A stretch of DNA of 64,000 nucleotides from Asticcacaulis sp. GTDB taxonomy: Bacteria > Pseudomonadota > Alphaproteobacteria > Caulobacterales > Caulobacteraceae. Positions within the stretch are counted from its first letter, which is position 1. The number at the start of each line of letters is the position of its first letter. Under the pieces are notes generated by a model. That model searched no databases, was not told where the DNA came from, and was given only the letters and a program-made list of their open reading frames with translations. The stretch spans positions 1-64,000 of the forward strand of contig JANQAC010000001.1 in the NCBI GenBank assembly GCA_024707255.1, given 5' to 3'. The translations under genes were made by a program, and so were the position numbers. Below, piece by piece: positions 36,562 to 45,847 of this stretch.

Positions 36562-39500
36562 ATGGTACGCAAACACTGGCAAAAAAGACACTGGATGCTC
36601 GCTGCGTCCCTGACCGTTCTCTCGTTTGGCATCTGGTCATCGGCCCAGGCCGGCCAGTCGGTTTTCGTGACCGCGCCCCACGATCCGCTGGCCATAACAG
36701 TGAAAGCGGTGGGCGATGGCAAGGCGGACGATACGGCCGCGATCCAGGCCGCGATCGATACCGCCGCCAAATCCGGCGCCGGCAGTATTGTCTGGCTGCC
36801 ATCCGGCCGCTATCGCCTCACACGGACCCTGCTCGTGCCGCCAGCGGTGCGGTTGTTTGGCGAAGGCGCGAAACGGCCCACGCTTGTCCTGGCGGACCGG
36901 ACGTCGGGGTTCGATACGGGTGTGAAAACCATGGTGACCTTCACCGGCGCCGATCAATATGCCACCGGCCCCGTGCCCGTGCCGGTGCCCTCGGCCATGC
37001 CCGGCAAACCCGATGTGCGTGATGCCAATTCCGGGACGTTCTATTCGGCGCTGTCGAATATTGATTTTGAAATCGGCGATGGCAATCCGGCCGCGGCGGC
37101 CGTACGCTTCCGGGTCGCCCAGCATGGCTATCTCAGCCATATCGACTTCCATATCGGCTCAGGCTTTGCCGGTATTTACCAGGCCGGTAACGAAGCCGAA
37201 GATCTGCACTTCTATGGCGGGCGCTACGGCGTTGTCACCGAAAAGACCTCGCCCGCCTGGCAATTCACCCTGATTGACTCGCACTTTGAAGGCCAGCGCG
37301 ATGCCGCCATCCGCGAGCACGAGGTCGATCTCACCCTTGTCAACGTCACGATCAAGGATACGCCGACCGGCATCGATATCGACAAGGGCTACAGCGACAG
37401 CCTGTGGGGCAAGGACGTGCGCTTCGAGCGCGTGTCGAACGCCGCCGTGGTCATCAGCAATGAGAACAGCCCCTTTACCCAGATCGGCTTCGATAACGCC
37501 ATGGCCGCGAACGTACCCGTTTTCGCCCGCTTCCGCGAGTCCGGGAAAACCGTCAAAGGACCGGCCAAAGCGTACCAGATCGGCGCATTCAATTACGGGC
37601 TAAAAATCGATAACCTCGGCGAAATGGGGCATTTCGACACCCACTTCCAGGCCAAGCCGCTGGCGCAACTGCCCAAATGGGATGGTCCCGTGCTGCCGGC
37701 CCTGCCGCCTGTCGATCAGTGGGTGGATGTCCGCAGCCAGGGCGTTATCGGTGACGGCGTGGCCGACGATACGGCGGCCCTTCAAAAGGTCATCGATAAT
37801 AATCGCGTCGTTTATCTGCCGATCGGCCATTACCTGGTCAGCGACACCCTGCATCTGCGCCCGGACACGGTTCTGATCGCCCTGCATCCCAGCGCGACCC
37901 AGATCACCCTGGCTGAAAATACGCCGGCCTACCAAGGCGTCGGCAATGCCAAGGCCCTGGTCGAAAGCGCCAGGGGTGGCAACGCCATCATCACCGGCCT
38001 CGGCCTGTTCACCGGCGGCGTCAATCCGCGCGCCACGGCGCTGCTGTGGAAGGCCGGTGAAGGCTCGCTGGTGGAAGATGTCCGCATCCACGGCGGCCAC
38101 GGCACGCTTCTGCCCAATGGCAAGCGCGTCGATTTCTCCGACCCTAAGTTCCGCATGGATGGCCAGCATCCCGGCATCTGGGTGACCGATGGCGGCGGCG
38201 GCACCTTCGTGGCCAACTGGACGCCCAATACCATGTCGGACGCAGGCTTCTATGTCAGTAATACCAAGACCCCCGGCCATGTCTATGAACTGTCGGCCGA
38301 GCACCATAACCGCCATGAAATCGTGCTCGACAACGTGGAAAACTGGGAATTCCTGGCGCCCCAAACCGAGCAGGAAGTGATCGACGGGCTGGAATCGATG
38401 TCGCTGGAAGTGCGCAACTCGAAGAACATCCTGTTCGCCAATTATCACGCCTATCGCGTGACCCGCAGCCTGAAACCGGCACCGACCGCCGTCAAACTGT
38501 TCAATGTCGATAATATCCGCTTCCGTAATATGTCCACCAATGCCGAAAGCGGCTACGCCACCTGCGATGATAACGGTTGCGGCACCTATCTGCGCGCCAG
38601 CAAGTTCTCGTTTGAAAATGCCGTCACCGACATGACGCACAAGCTAGAGGTGCGTGAGCGGCAGTTCGCCGTGCTCGACGTATCGGCCATGCCGCCGGCG
38701 CCTCAGCCTGCGAACGTGCCGGCCGGCCTGACGGATGCGAAGGTCGAAAAGCTGGAGGACGGTTTCTATTCGATCGCCGGGGGCGCGGTCGATGACAAGG
38801 GCAATCTCTATTTTGTCGACCACCACTTCCACCGCATCTATCGCTGGTCGGAAGCAAAGGGCCTGGAAGTCGTGAGCGATGCCGCACTCGACCCGGTCAA
38901 CCTGGCCGTCGATAAATCCGGGCACCTGATGGTCCTGTCCTCGGATGGCCCGAACGCCACGGTCTACAGCCTCGATCCGTGGGCCGCCACGCCGGAACTG
39001 ACCCGCATTGCGCCCACGCCGGTCGCGGCGCACCCCGACGCGGTCACCGCCCTGCCCGGCAATCTCTGGAACAACGGCGAATTCCGCGACCAGCTCGATC
39101 CGAAGACCTACACCTTCACCACGCTGGCGGAGATGTTCGCGCGCGACGTCGCTATCCCGAAGCCGCTTGAATATGTCTCTCCGGATGACAGCCTGGTCCT
39201 GCCGGCCTTCCGCGTCTACAGGCAGGGGCCGACCAACTTCCAGGGCTGGCGGTGGTCCGATACGCTCGACACCTACGGCTTCGTCACGGGCAAGCCCGGC
39301 GACCGGGTGACGGTCAGCAACGGCTCCGAAGGGCGGATCTACAGCGGGCAGGTCGGACAAGGCGGCAGCCTGACCGATCTGAAGCCGCTGACCGACCGCG
39401 GCGGTGAAAGCGTCGCCGTCGATGCCAAAGGGCGGCTGTTCGTCGCCAACGGGCAGGTCTTCATCTATGACAATGAAGGCAAATCCCTCGGCCGCATCGA

Positions 39501-39606
39501 TACGCCGGAACGGCCGCTGCAACTGATCTTCGGCGGCCCCGACCGACAGACGCTGTTCATTCTCACACATCACAGCCTTTACAGCCTCGATGTGAAAGGT
39601 TTCTGA
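36562..39606 (+). CDS. Secreted double beta-helix protein fused to an SMP-30-like beta-propeller
   Basis: 1014 residues. A signal peptide (to about residue 30, AQA) precedes two pectate-lyase-3 type right-handed beta-helix repeats, each opening with the family motif: AVGDGKADDTAAIQAAID (residue about 50) and GVIGDGVADDTAALQKVID (about 395). Two tandem helices recall GH55 exo-beta-1,3-glucanases. From about residue 715 a different module follows, with propeller-like strands (GGAVDDKGNLYFVDHHFHRIYRWS, NLAVDKSGHLMVLS, SVAVDAKGRLFVANGQVFIYD) of the SMP-30/gluconolactonase/NHL type. Predicted to cleave a glycan and perhaps open a sugar lactone outside the cytoplasm (inference). It starts 35 bases after gntK and 3 bases before the GntP gene, so it is in the gluconate operon. 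Confidence 0.75.
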   Translation: MVRKHWQKRHWMLAASLTVLSFGIWSSAQAGQSVFVTAPHDPLAITVKAVGDGKADDTAAIQAAIDTAAKSGAGSIVWLPSGRYRLTRTLLVPPAVRLFGEGAKRPTLVLADRTSGFDTGVKTMVTFTGADQYATGPVPVPVPSAMPGKPDVRDANSGTFYSALSNIDFEIGDGNPAAAAVRFRVAQHGYLSHIDFHIGSGFAGIYQAGNEAEDLHFYGGRYGVVTEKTSPAWQFTLIDSHFEGQRDAAIREHEVDLTLVNVTIKDTPTGIDIDKGYSDSLWGKDVRFERVSNAAVVISNENSPFTQIGFDNAMAANVPVFARFRESGKTVKGPAKAYQIGAFNYGLKIDNLGEMGHFDTHFQAKPLAQLPKWDGPVLPALPPVDQWVDVRSQGVIGDGVADDTAALQKVIDNNRVVYLPIGHYLVSDTLHLRPDTVLIALHPSATQITLAENTPAYQGVGNAKALVESARGGNAIITGLGLFTGGVNPRATALLWKAGEGSLVEDVRIHGGHGTLLPNGKRVDFSDPKFRMDGQHPGIWVTDGGGGTFVANWTPNTMSDAGFYVSNTKTPGHVYELSAEHHNRHEIVLDNVENWEFLAPQTEQEVIDGLESMSLEVRNSKNILFANYHAYRVTRSLKPAPTAVKLFNVDNIRFRNMSTNAESGYATCDDNGCGTYLRASKFSFENAVTDMTHKLEVRERQFAVLDVSAMPPAPQPANVPAGLTDAKVEKLEDGFYSIAGGAVDDKGNLYFVDHHFHRIYRWSEAKGLEVVSDAALDPVNLAVDKSGHLMVLSSDGPNATVYSLDPWAATPELTRIAPTPVAAHPDAVTALPGNLWNNGEFRDQLDPKTYTFTTLAEMFARDVAIPKPLEYVSPDDSLVLPAFRVYRQGPTNFQGWRWSDTLDTYGFVTGKPGDRVTVSNGSEGRIYSGQVGQGGSLTDLKPLTDRGGESVAVDAKGRLFVANGQVFIYDNEGKSLGRIDTPERPLQLIFGGPDRQTLFILTHHSLYSLDVKGF

Positions 39607-39609
39607 TCC

Positions 39610-40950
39610 ATGCTGGCCCTGTCCCCGGAAACGACCGCCCTGGTCATCGTCCTCGCCGCGGTCGTGTCCCTGATCGTCATGATCGCCTGGGCCAAGGTCC
39701 AGCCCCTGCTGGCCTTTGTCGTGGCATCGATTCTGGCCGCTCTGCTGCTGCAAATGCCGCTCGACAAGGTGACGCATTCGATCGAGCAGGGCATCGGGGA
39801 TATGGTGGGCTCGCTCGCCGTATTACTGGCCTTCGGCGCCATCTTCGGCAAGATCGTTGCCGACAGCGGCGCGGCCAAGAAGATCTCCAAGGTGCTGATC
39901 GGGCTGTTCGGCGACAAGCGCATTGCCCTGGCCCTGTGCCTGACCGGCTTTATCGTCGGCATTCCCCTCTTCTATAACGTAGGGTTCGTATTGCTGGTGC
40001 CGCTGATTTTCTCGGTGGCGCGCCAGTCTGCCCGGCCGATCGTATTCCTCGCCGTGCCGGTCATGGCGGGCCTGTCCATTGCGCACGGCTTCCTGCCGCC
40101 GCATCCGTCACCAGCGGCGATCGTGCCCATGTTCAGCGCCAATATGGGCCTGACCCTGATCTACGGGCTTATCGTCGGCATCCCCACCGCCCTGATCGCC
40201 GGCCCGGTGTTTGCCCTGAGCGTCAGGCACATCCGGGCCAATCCACCGGCGCTGTTCGTTGCGGAGGAGATTCCGGACGACCAGTTGCCGTCAGCGGCCA
40301 ACAGCTTCCTGACCGCGCTTCTGCCGGTCATCCTCCTGACTGGTTTCACCCTGCTCGGTTATGCCAGCGGTCTCGATGCGTCTGAGAAGGCGCTCATCAG
40401 TTTCCTCGGCAATCCGATGATCGTGATGCTGGTGTCCGTCATTGTGGCGCTGGTGACCCCGGGCCTGGGGCGGCGCAAGCCGCTGGGCGAACTCATGACC
40501 GGCTCGGGCACGGCCCTGCGCGAAATCGCCCCGATCCTGCTGATCATCGCCGGCGCGGGCGCCCTGAAGCAGATCTTCGTCGATGGCGGCGTCAATGATC
40601 AGCTTGGCATTCTGCTCAAGAGCCTGCCGGTGCCGCCGCTGGTCCTGGGCTGGCTGATCGCCGGGGTCATCCGCCTGTCCCTGGGTTCGGCGACGGTGGC
40701 CGGATTAACCGCCGCAGGACTGGTCACGCCGCTGGTCAAGGCCAGCGGGGTCGATCCGAACCTCATGGTGCTGGCGGTCGGCGCCGGCAGTCTGATGTTC
40801 AGCCATGTCAACGATTCCGGCTTCTGGATGTTCAAGGAATATTTCGGCCTGTCCGTCAAGGACACCCTGCGGTCCTGGACCCTGATGGAGGGCCTGGTCG
40901 GTATATTCGGACTGATCTTCGTCCTCATTCTCAATCAGTTTCTGAAATAG
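39610..40950 (+). CDS. GntP-family gluconate permease
   Basis: 446 residues, about 12-13 hydrophobic segments. Family features: an N-terminal WAKVQPLLAFVVASILAALLL segment, GIPLFYNVGFVLLVPLIFSVAR, the HGFLPPHPSP motif typical of GntP/GntT carriers, LGSATVAGLTAAGLV and SHVNDSGFWMFKEYFGLS near the C-terminus. GntP carriers import gluconate or related aldonates with H+. It begins 3 bases after the stop of the beta-helix/propeller gene, so the two are co-expressed. Gluconate uptake followed by GntK phosphorylation is a coherent route. Confidence 0.93.
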   Translation: MLALSPETTALVIVLAAVVSLIVMIAWAKVQPLLAFVVASILAALLLQMPLDKVTHSIEQGIGDMVGSLAVLLAFGAIFGKIVADSGAAKKISKVLIGLFGDKRIALALCLTGFIVGIPLFYNVGFVLLVPLIFSVARQSARPIVFLAVPVMAGLSIAHGFLPPHPSPAAIVPMFSANMGLTLIYGLIVGIPTALIAGPVFALSVRHIRANPPALFVAEEIPDDQLPSAANSFLTALLPVILLTGFTLLGYASGLDASEKALISFLGNPMIVMLVSVIVALVTPGLGRRKPLGELMTGSGTALREIAPILLIIAGAGALKQIFVDGGVNDQLGILLKSLPVPPLVLGWLIAGVIRLSLGSATVAGLTAAGLVTPLVKASGVDPNLMVLAVGAGSLMFSHVNDSGFWMFKEYFGLSVKDTLRSWTLMEGLVGIFGLIFVLILNQFLK

Positions 40951-40963
40951 CGCAGACGGTTTT

Positions 40964-40991
40964 TTGCCTGCGCATATACGGAAACTATATG
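40964..40991 (+). promoter_or_regulatory. Candidate kdp promoter
   Basis: TTGCCT (40964-40969), 16 bases, TATATG (40986-40991), about 70 bases ahead of the first small kdp ORF. Pattern match only; no KdpE site could be identified. Confidence 0.35.
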
Positions 40992-41062
40992 ACGGCATCC
41001 GGTGATTATACGCCGGGCATACGCCTGAGCGCTTAAAACAGCCTCCATCACAGGAGGTTCTC

Positions 41063-41158
41063 ATGAGCATCGTCTATCTGCTGATTGGCAGCATTTTCTT
41101 CGTCATCTGCAAGACATTTGTCGAATATTGCGAAAAGCTGCGGGAGGACGGGCAATGA
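41063..41158 (+). CDS. 31-residue membrane peptide ahead of kdpF
   Basis: A perfect AGGAGG lies 5 bases ahead of the ATG at 41063. The 31-residue product has one hydrophobic helix (residues 3-20) with a Cys, then a charged tail (KTFVEYCEKLREDGQ). Its TGA overlaps the kdpF ATG by ATGA, so it is translationally coupled to the Kdp pump. I do not know this peptide as a named Kdp subunit. By position and topology it may be a second small accessory subunit, or a leader peptide that couples translation. Confidence 0.6.
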   Translation: MSIVYLLIGSIFFVICKTFVEYCEKLREDGQ

Positions 41159-41247
41159 CCGTTCTCTATGTCGCGGCCGGCCTCATCACCCTGGCCATAG
41201 CGGGCTATCTGATCATCGCCCTGATCAGGCCCGAACTCTTTCCGTAA
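41155..41247 (+). CDS. kdpF: Kdp K+-ATPase small subunit KdpF
   Basis: 30 residues: a single hydrophobic helix followed by the KdpF end motif ALIRPELFP (family pattern ALLxPExF). KdpF stabilises the KdpABC complex in the inner membrane. It overlaps the preceding 31-residue ORF by 4 bases and lies 29 bases ahead of kdpA. Confidence 0.85.
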   Translation: MTVLYVAAGLITLAIAGYLIIALIRPELFP

Positions 41248-41276
41248 CATTCGAGCCATAAATCCGAGACTGTCAC

Positions 41277-42995
41277 ATGTCCTATGCACTCACGGGCAAT
41301 AGCTGGTTGCAGCTTGCCCTTTATCTGGCTGCGCTTATCGCGCTCGCCTGGCCGCTTGGCCTTTACATGGCTAAAATCCTCACGGCCGAGCGCCTTTTCA
41401 TGGCGCCGGTCGAAAACGCCGTTTATGGCGCGCTAGGCATCAAGCCCTCCGAAGACATGACCTGGAAAAACTATGCCACGGCGGTCATCGTCTTTTCCTT
41501 CGGCGGTTTTGCCCTGCTCTACCTGGTCCTGCTGTTCCAGAGCCACCTGGGCCTTAATCCACAGGGCATGGCCGACCTGACGCCCGACCTTGCCTTCAAT
41601 ACGGCGGTCAGCTTCGTCACCAATACCAACTGGCAATCCTATGCCGGTGAAAGCACGCTTGGCTATGCCAGTCAGATGCTCGGCCTAAGCGTGCAGAACT
41701 TCCTGTCGGCGGCGGTGGGCATCTCAGTGATGGCGGCGCTGATCCGTGGTCTTTCCCGCCAGTCCGCCAAAGGCATAGGCAATTTCTGGGTCGATCTGGT
41801 GCGCAGCACGCTTTATGTCCTGCTGCCCCTGGCCCTGGTCTGGGCCGTGCTTTTGGGCTCGCAGGGTGTCATCCAGACGCTTGATGCCTATGTCACCGGC
41901 CACACGCTGGAAGGCGCGCAGCAGACCCTGGCGCTGGGCCCCGTGGCCAGCCAGGAAGCCATCAAGATGCTCGGCACCAATGGCGGCGGCTTCTTCAACA
42001 CCAATTCATCGCATCCGTTCGAGAATCCGACACCGCTTTCCAACTTCATTGAGGTGCTGGCCATCCTGCTGATCCCTGCGGCCTGCTGCTTTGCCTTCGG
42101 CCAGATGATCGGCGACAAGCGTCAGGGTATCGCCGTTCTGGCCGCCATGACCCTGGTTTTTGTGCCGCTGACGCTCTTCTGCGTCTCGGCCGAACAGGGC
42201 GGCAACCCGCATTTCACCGCGCTGGGCGTCGATCAACTCGCCTCGGCCACCCAGGCCGGCGGAAACATGGAAGGCAAGGAGACCCGCTTCGGCATCGTCA
42301 ATTCCGCCCTGTGGGCCACGGCCACCACCGCTGCTTCCAATGGCTCGGTCAATGCCATGCATGACAGCTTCACGCCTCTGGGCGGCGCCGTGCCCATGCT
42401 GCTGATGAAGTTCGGCGAAGTCATCTATGGCGGCGTTGGCTCCGGGCTTTACGGGATGCTCGTCTTCGTCATCATCACCGTCTTTATCGCCGGACTGATG
42501 GTCGGTCGCACGCCGGAATATCTCGGCAAGAAGATCCAGGCGTTCGAGATCAAGATGGCCTCAATCGCCATACTCGCGCCCTGCGCCTTCGTGCTGATCG
42601 GTACGGCGTTGGCGGTGCTGACCCCCTGGGGCAAGGCCGGACTCTATAATCCCGGCGCGCAAGGCTTCTCCGAGGCGCTCTACGCCTTCACCTCGGCGGC
42701 CAACAACAACGGCTCGGCCTTCGCGGGCCTCGGCGCCAATACGCCCTTCTATAATACGGCACTCGGCATCTGCATGTTGTTCGGACGGTTCTTTGTCCTG
42801 CTGCCGGTCCTGGCCGTCGCCGGGTCGCTGGCCACCAAAAAGGCTGTCCCCGTCTCGGCCGGCACCCTGCCCACCCATACCCCGCTGTTCATCGCGGTCC
42901 TGATCGGCGTCATTCTGCTGGTCGGCGTCCTGACCTACCTGCCGGCATTGGCCCTGGGGCCAATCGTCGAGCACCTCAACATGATTAAGGGCTAA
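41277..42995 (+). CDS. kdpA: Potassium-transporting ATPase subunit KdpA
   Basis: 572 residues, ten or more transmembrane helices. The four KdpA selectivity loops of the Trk/Ktr superfamily type can be seen: [38 protein letters not shown], a third around [19 protein letters not shown], and [14 protein letters not shown]. KdpA binds and passes K+ into the complex. Full length with the normal C-terminus. kdpB starts 4 bases after its stop. Confidence 0.97.
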   Translation: MSYALTGNSWLQLALYLAALIALAWPLGLYMAKILTAERLFMAPVENAVYGALGIKPSEDMTWKNYATAVIVFSFGGFALLYLVLLFQSHLGLNPQGMADLTPDLAFNTAVSFVTNTNWQSYAGESTLGYASQMLGLSVQNFLSAAVGISVMAALIRGLSRQSAKGIGNFWVDLVRSTLYVLLPLALVWAVLLGSQGVIQTLDAYVTGHTLEGAQQTLALGPVASQEAIKMLGTNGGGFFNTNSSHPFENPTPLSNFIEVLAILLIPAACCFAFGQMIGDKRQGIAVLAAMTLVFVPLTLFCVSAEQGGNPHFTALGVDQLASATQAGGNMEGKETRFGIVNSALWATATTAASNGSVNAMHDSFTPLGGAVPMLLMKFGEVIYGGVGSGLYGMLVFVIITVFIAGLMVGRTPEYLGKKIQAFEIKMASIAILAPCAFVLIGTALAVLTPWGKAGLYNPGAQGFSEALYAFTSAANNNGSAFAGLGANTPFYNTALGICMLFGRFFVLLPVLAVAGSLATKKAVPVSAGTLPTHTPLFIAVLIGVILLVGVLTYLPALALGPIVEHLNMIKG

Positions 42996-42999
42996 GTTC

Positions 43000-45093
43000 A
43001 TGTCCTCTATAACCGCTAAAAAGTCCGGCCTGTTTGAAGGCGCCGATCTCGGCTCAGTCCTCAAACAAACAATCCAGCGCCTCAACCCGGCCTATCAGGT
43101 GCGCAATCCGGTGATGTTCGTCGTCTTTATCGGCTCGATCGTCACCACTTTGATCTTCGCCGTCATGCTGGCCGCACCCACAAGCGTCATTGGCACTTCA
43201 GTTTCTGGGGGCCAACCCCTGTGGTTTATCGGCCTGATCACCTTCTGGCTGTGGTTCACGCTTCTGTTTGCCAACTTCGCCGAGGCCATCGCCGAAGGCA
43301 AGGGCAAGGCCCAGGCCGACAGTCTGCGCTCCGCCCGCAAGGATGTGTCGGCCAAAAAGCTCGACAAATCGGGCCAGGTCTCGATCGTCGCCGCCAACAC
43401 CCTGCGCAAGGGCGACCTTGTCCTGATCGAGGCCGGCGATGTCGTCCCCGCCGATGGCGAGGTCATCGAGGGCATTGCCTCGGTCGATGAAAGCGCCGTC
43501 ACTGGCGAGAGCGCCCCGGTCATCCGCGAATCCGGCGGCGACCGCGATGCTGTCACCGGCGGCACGCGCGTCCTTTCCGACCAGATAAAGGTGCGCGTCA
43601 CCTCCGATCCCGGCGAGAGCTTCCTCGACCGCATGATCGGCCTGGTGGAAAGCGCCAAACGCCAGAAGACGCCCAACGAGATCGCCCTGTCGATCCTGCT
43701 GGCCGCCATGACCCTTATCTTCCTGCTGGCCGTGGCCACCCTCCTGCCCTTCTCGCTGTTTTCGGTGGCGCGCGCCGGTTCCGGCTCGGTCATCACCATC
43801 GTGGTGCTGATCGCCCTGCTGGTCTGCCTGATTCCGACCACCATCGGCGGGCTTCTGTCGGCCATCGGTATTTCGGGGATGCAGCGCCTGATCAAGGCCA
43901 ATGTCATCGCTACCTCCGGCCGCGCGGTCGAGGCCGCCGGCGACGTCAACGTCCTGCTGCTGGATAAAACCGGCACCATCACCTTCGGCAATCGCCAGGC
44001 GGTCGAGTTCTTCCCGGCGCCGGGCGTCACCGCCCGGCAACTGGCCGAGGCCGCCGAACTGGCCTCATTGGCTGACGAGACCCCGGAAGGCCGCTCAATC
44101 GTGACGCTTGCCCGCACGCAGTTCGGCCTGGCCGAAAGAACCGCCAATGATGTGGAGGCCACCTTCATACCCTTCAGCGCCGAACAGCGCCTCTCAGGCA
44201 TCGTGGTCAATGAGCGCCATATCATGAAGGGCGCTGGCGATGCCATTGCCGCGCTTGTCGCCCTGAAAGGCGGCGCGGTAACATCGGAAGTGACCGCCCA
44301 GATCGACGATATCGCCCGCAAGGGCGGCACGCCGCTGACCGTCGCCGAAGGCCCGCAGGTGCTGGGCGTGGTCTACCTCAAGGATATCGTCAAGCCTGGC
44401 ATCAAGGCGCGCCTGGCCGACCTGCGCAAGATGGGCATCAAGTCCGTGATGATCACCGGCGACAATCCGCTGACCGCCGCAGCCATCGCTTCGGAAGCCG
44501 GGGTTGATGACTTCATCGCCCAGGCGACGCCCGAGACCAAGCTGAAATATATTCGGCAGATGCAGGCCGGCGGCGAAATGGTCGCCATGGTCGGCGACGG
44601 CACCAATGACGCCCCGGCCCTGGCGCAATCCGACGTGGCTGTGGCGATGAATTCCGGCACCCAGGCGGCCAAGGAAGCCGGCAATATGGTCGATCTCGAC
44701 TCAGACCCCACCAAGCTGATCGAGATCGTCGAGATCGGCAAGCAGCTCCTGATGACACGAGGGGCGCTGACCACCTTCAGCATCTCCAACGACCTGGCCA
44801 AGTATTTCGCCATCATCCCGGCGGCGTTCGCCACCACCTATCCGGCGCTGGGCCTGCTCAATATCATGCACCTGGCCTCGCCGCAGAGCGCCATCCTGGC
44901 GGCGGTAATCTTCAATGCCCTGATCATCATCGCGCTCGTACCGCTGGCCCTGAAAGGCGTCAAATATCGCGCGGCCAGGGCGCAAAACCTGCTCACCCGC
45001 AATGTGCTGATCTATGGCCTGGGCGGCGTCATCACCCCGTTTATCGGCATCAAGCTGATCGATATGGGCCTGGCGGCTGTCGGGCTGGCTTAA
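43000..45093 (+). CDS. kdpB: Potassium-transporting P-type ATPase subunit KdpB
   Basis: 697 residues. P-type ATPase signatures: [13 protein letters not shown] (actuator TGES), DKTGTIT (phosphorylated Asp, residue about 322), the nucleotide-binding domain around [11 protein letters not shown], and [12 protein letters not shown] (hinge). The short transmembrane set of class IA is present. KdpB hydrolyses ATP to drive K+ uptake via KdpA at very low external K+. The gene is intact. Unusually, about 180 bases containing a paired intergenic repeat separate it from kdpC. Confidence 0.97.
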   Translation: MSSITAKKSGLFEGADLGSVLKQTIQRLNPAYQVRNPVMFVVFIGSIVTTLIFAVMLAAPTSVIGTSVSGGQPLWFIGLITFWLWFTLLFANFAEAIAEGKGKAQADSLRSARKDVSAKKLDKSGQVSIVAANTLRKGDLVLIEAGDVVPADGEVIEGIASVDESAVTGESAPVIRESGGDRDAVTGGTRVLSDQIKVRVTSDPGESFLDRMIGLVESAKRQKTPNEIALSILLAAMTLIFLLAVATLLPFSLFSVARAGSGSVITIVVLIALLVCLIPTTIGGLLSAIGISGMQRLIKANVIATSGRAVEAAGDVNVLLLDKTGTITFGNRQAVEFFPAPGVTARQLAEAAELASLADETPEGRSIVTLARTQFGLAERTANDVEATFIPFSAEQRLSGIVVNERHIMKGAGDAIAALVALKGGAVTSEVTAQIDDIARKGGTPLTVAEGPQVLGVVYLKDIVKPGIKARLADLRKMGIKSVMITGDNPLTAAAIASEAGVDDFIAQATPETKLKYIRQMQAGGEMVAMVGDGTNDAPALAQSDVAVAMNSGTQAAKEAGNMVDLDSDPTKLIEIVEIGKQLLMTRGALTTFSISNDLAKYFAIIPAAFATTYPALGLLNIMHLASPQSAILAAVIFNALIIIALVPLALKGVKYRAARAQNLLTRNVLIYGLGGVITPFIGIKLIDMGLAAVGLA

Positions 45094-45106
45094 GAAAAGA
45101 AAGGAA

Positions 45107-45256
45107 GCAAGATTCCCCACCACCAAAGCGCTAAAGCGCTTCGGTCCCCCTCCCCAACAAGTTGGGGAGGTATAAAAGCAAGTCTTTCTTGTACCTCCCC
45201 GGCTTTGCCGGGGAGGGGGACCACAAGCGAAGCGAAGTGGTGGTGGGGTTTCTGGC
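45107..45256. repeat. Head-to-head intergenic repeat pair inside the kdp operon
   Basis: Two copies of the unit in opposite orientation: CCCCACCACC...GGTCCCCCTCCCCAAC-AAGTTGGGGAGGTA leftward, a spacer of about 20 bases, then TACCTCCCCGGCTTTGCCGGGGAGG with GGGACC...GTGGTGGTGGGG rightward. It lies between kdpB and kdpC, where most kdp operons have only a short gap. The same arrangement recurs at 59727-59857. Confidence 0.75.
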
Positions 45257-45274
45257 TTAATCAAGGAACCCGAA

Positions 45275-45847
45275 ATGACCAATCTCTTCAAACAGGCGCA
45301 GGCCACGATCGTCAGTCTGCTGTTCTTCACCCTCCTTCTGGGCGGCCTCTACCCGCTGCTGACCACAGCCATCGTCCAGACCGCTTTTCATGCCAAGGCC
45401 GAAGGCAGCCTGATCCGTGACGGCAAGGGCCAGGTGATCGGCTCCCGCCTGATCGGCCAGAATTTCAGCCAATCGCAATATCTCTGGGGCCGGCTGTCGG
45501 CTACTGGCCCGACGCCCTATAATGCCGGCGCCTCTTCCGGCTCCAATCTTGGCGTCAACAATCCGGCGTTGATGGAGGCAGTCAAAGGCCGGATCGACGC
45601 GCTGAAAGGCACCAAACCCGTACCGGTAGATCTGGTCACTGCCTCCGGCTCCGGCCTCGATCCGGAGATCAGCCCGGCGGCGGCGGCCTACCAGGTGCCG
45701 CGCATCGCTAGCGCCCGCCGGATCAGCGCAGCGGTCGTCACCGAAGCCATCGCCCGATCGACCAGGGGCCGCACCTTCGGAATCCTCGGCGAACCGCGCG
45801 TCAATGTGCTAGAGGTCAATCTGCGACTGGATGGCCAACTGAAGTGA
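45275..45847 (+). CDS. kdpC: Potassium-transporting ATPase subunit KdpC
   Basis: 190 residues: one N-terminal transmembrane helix (residues about 12-32) and a periplasmic domain with family motifs [30 protein letters not shown] and [20 protein letters not shown]. KdpC assists K+ binding and ATPase action. Its TGA overlaps a GTG that starts kdpD (GTGA), showing tight coupling. Separated from kdpB by a repeat element but otherwise complete. Confidence 0.97.
   Translation: MTNLFKQAQATIVSLLFFTLLLGGLYPLLTTAIVQTAFHAKAEGSLIRDGKGQVIGSRLIGQNFSQSQYLWGRLSATGPTPYNAGASSGSNLGVNNPALMEAVKGRIDALKGTKPVPVDLVTASGSGLDPEISPAAAAYQVPRIASARRISAAVVTEAIARSTRGRTFGILGEPRVNVLEVNLRLDGQLK

Noticed and set aside
43095..44330. 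A 411-codon open frame opposite kdpB
   Set aside because: Ser/Arg-rich antisense translation within a conserved P-type ATPase gene; no ribosome site or motifs.
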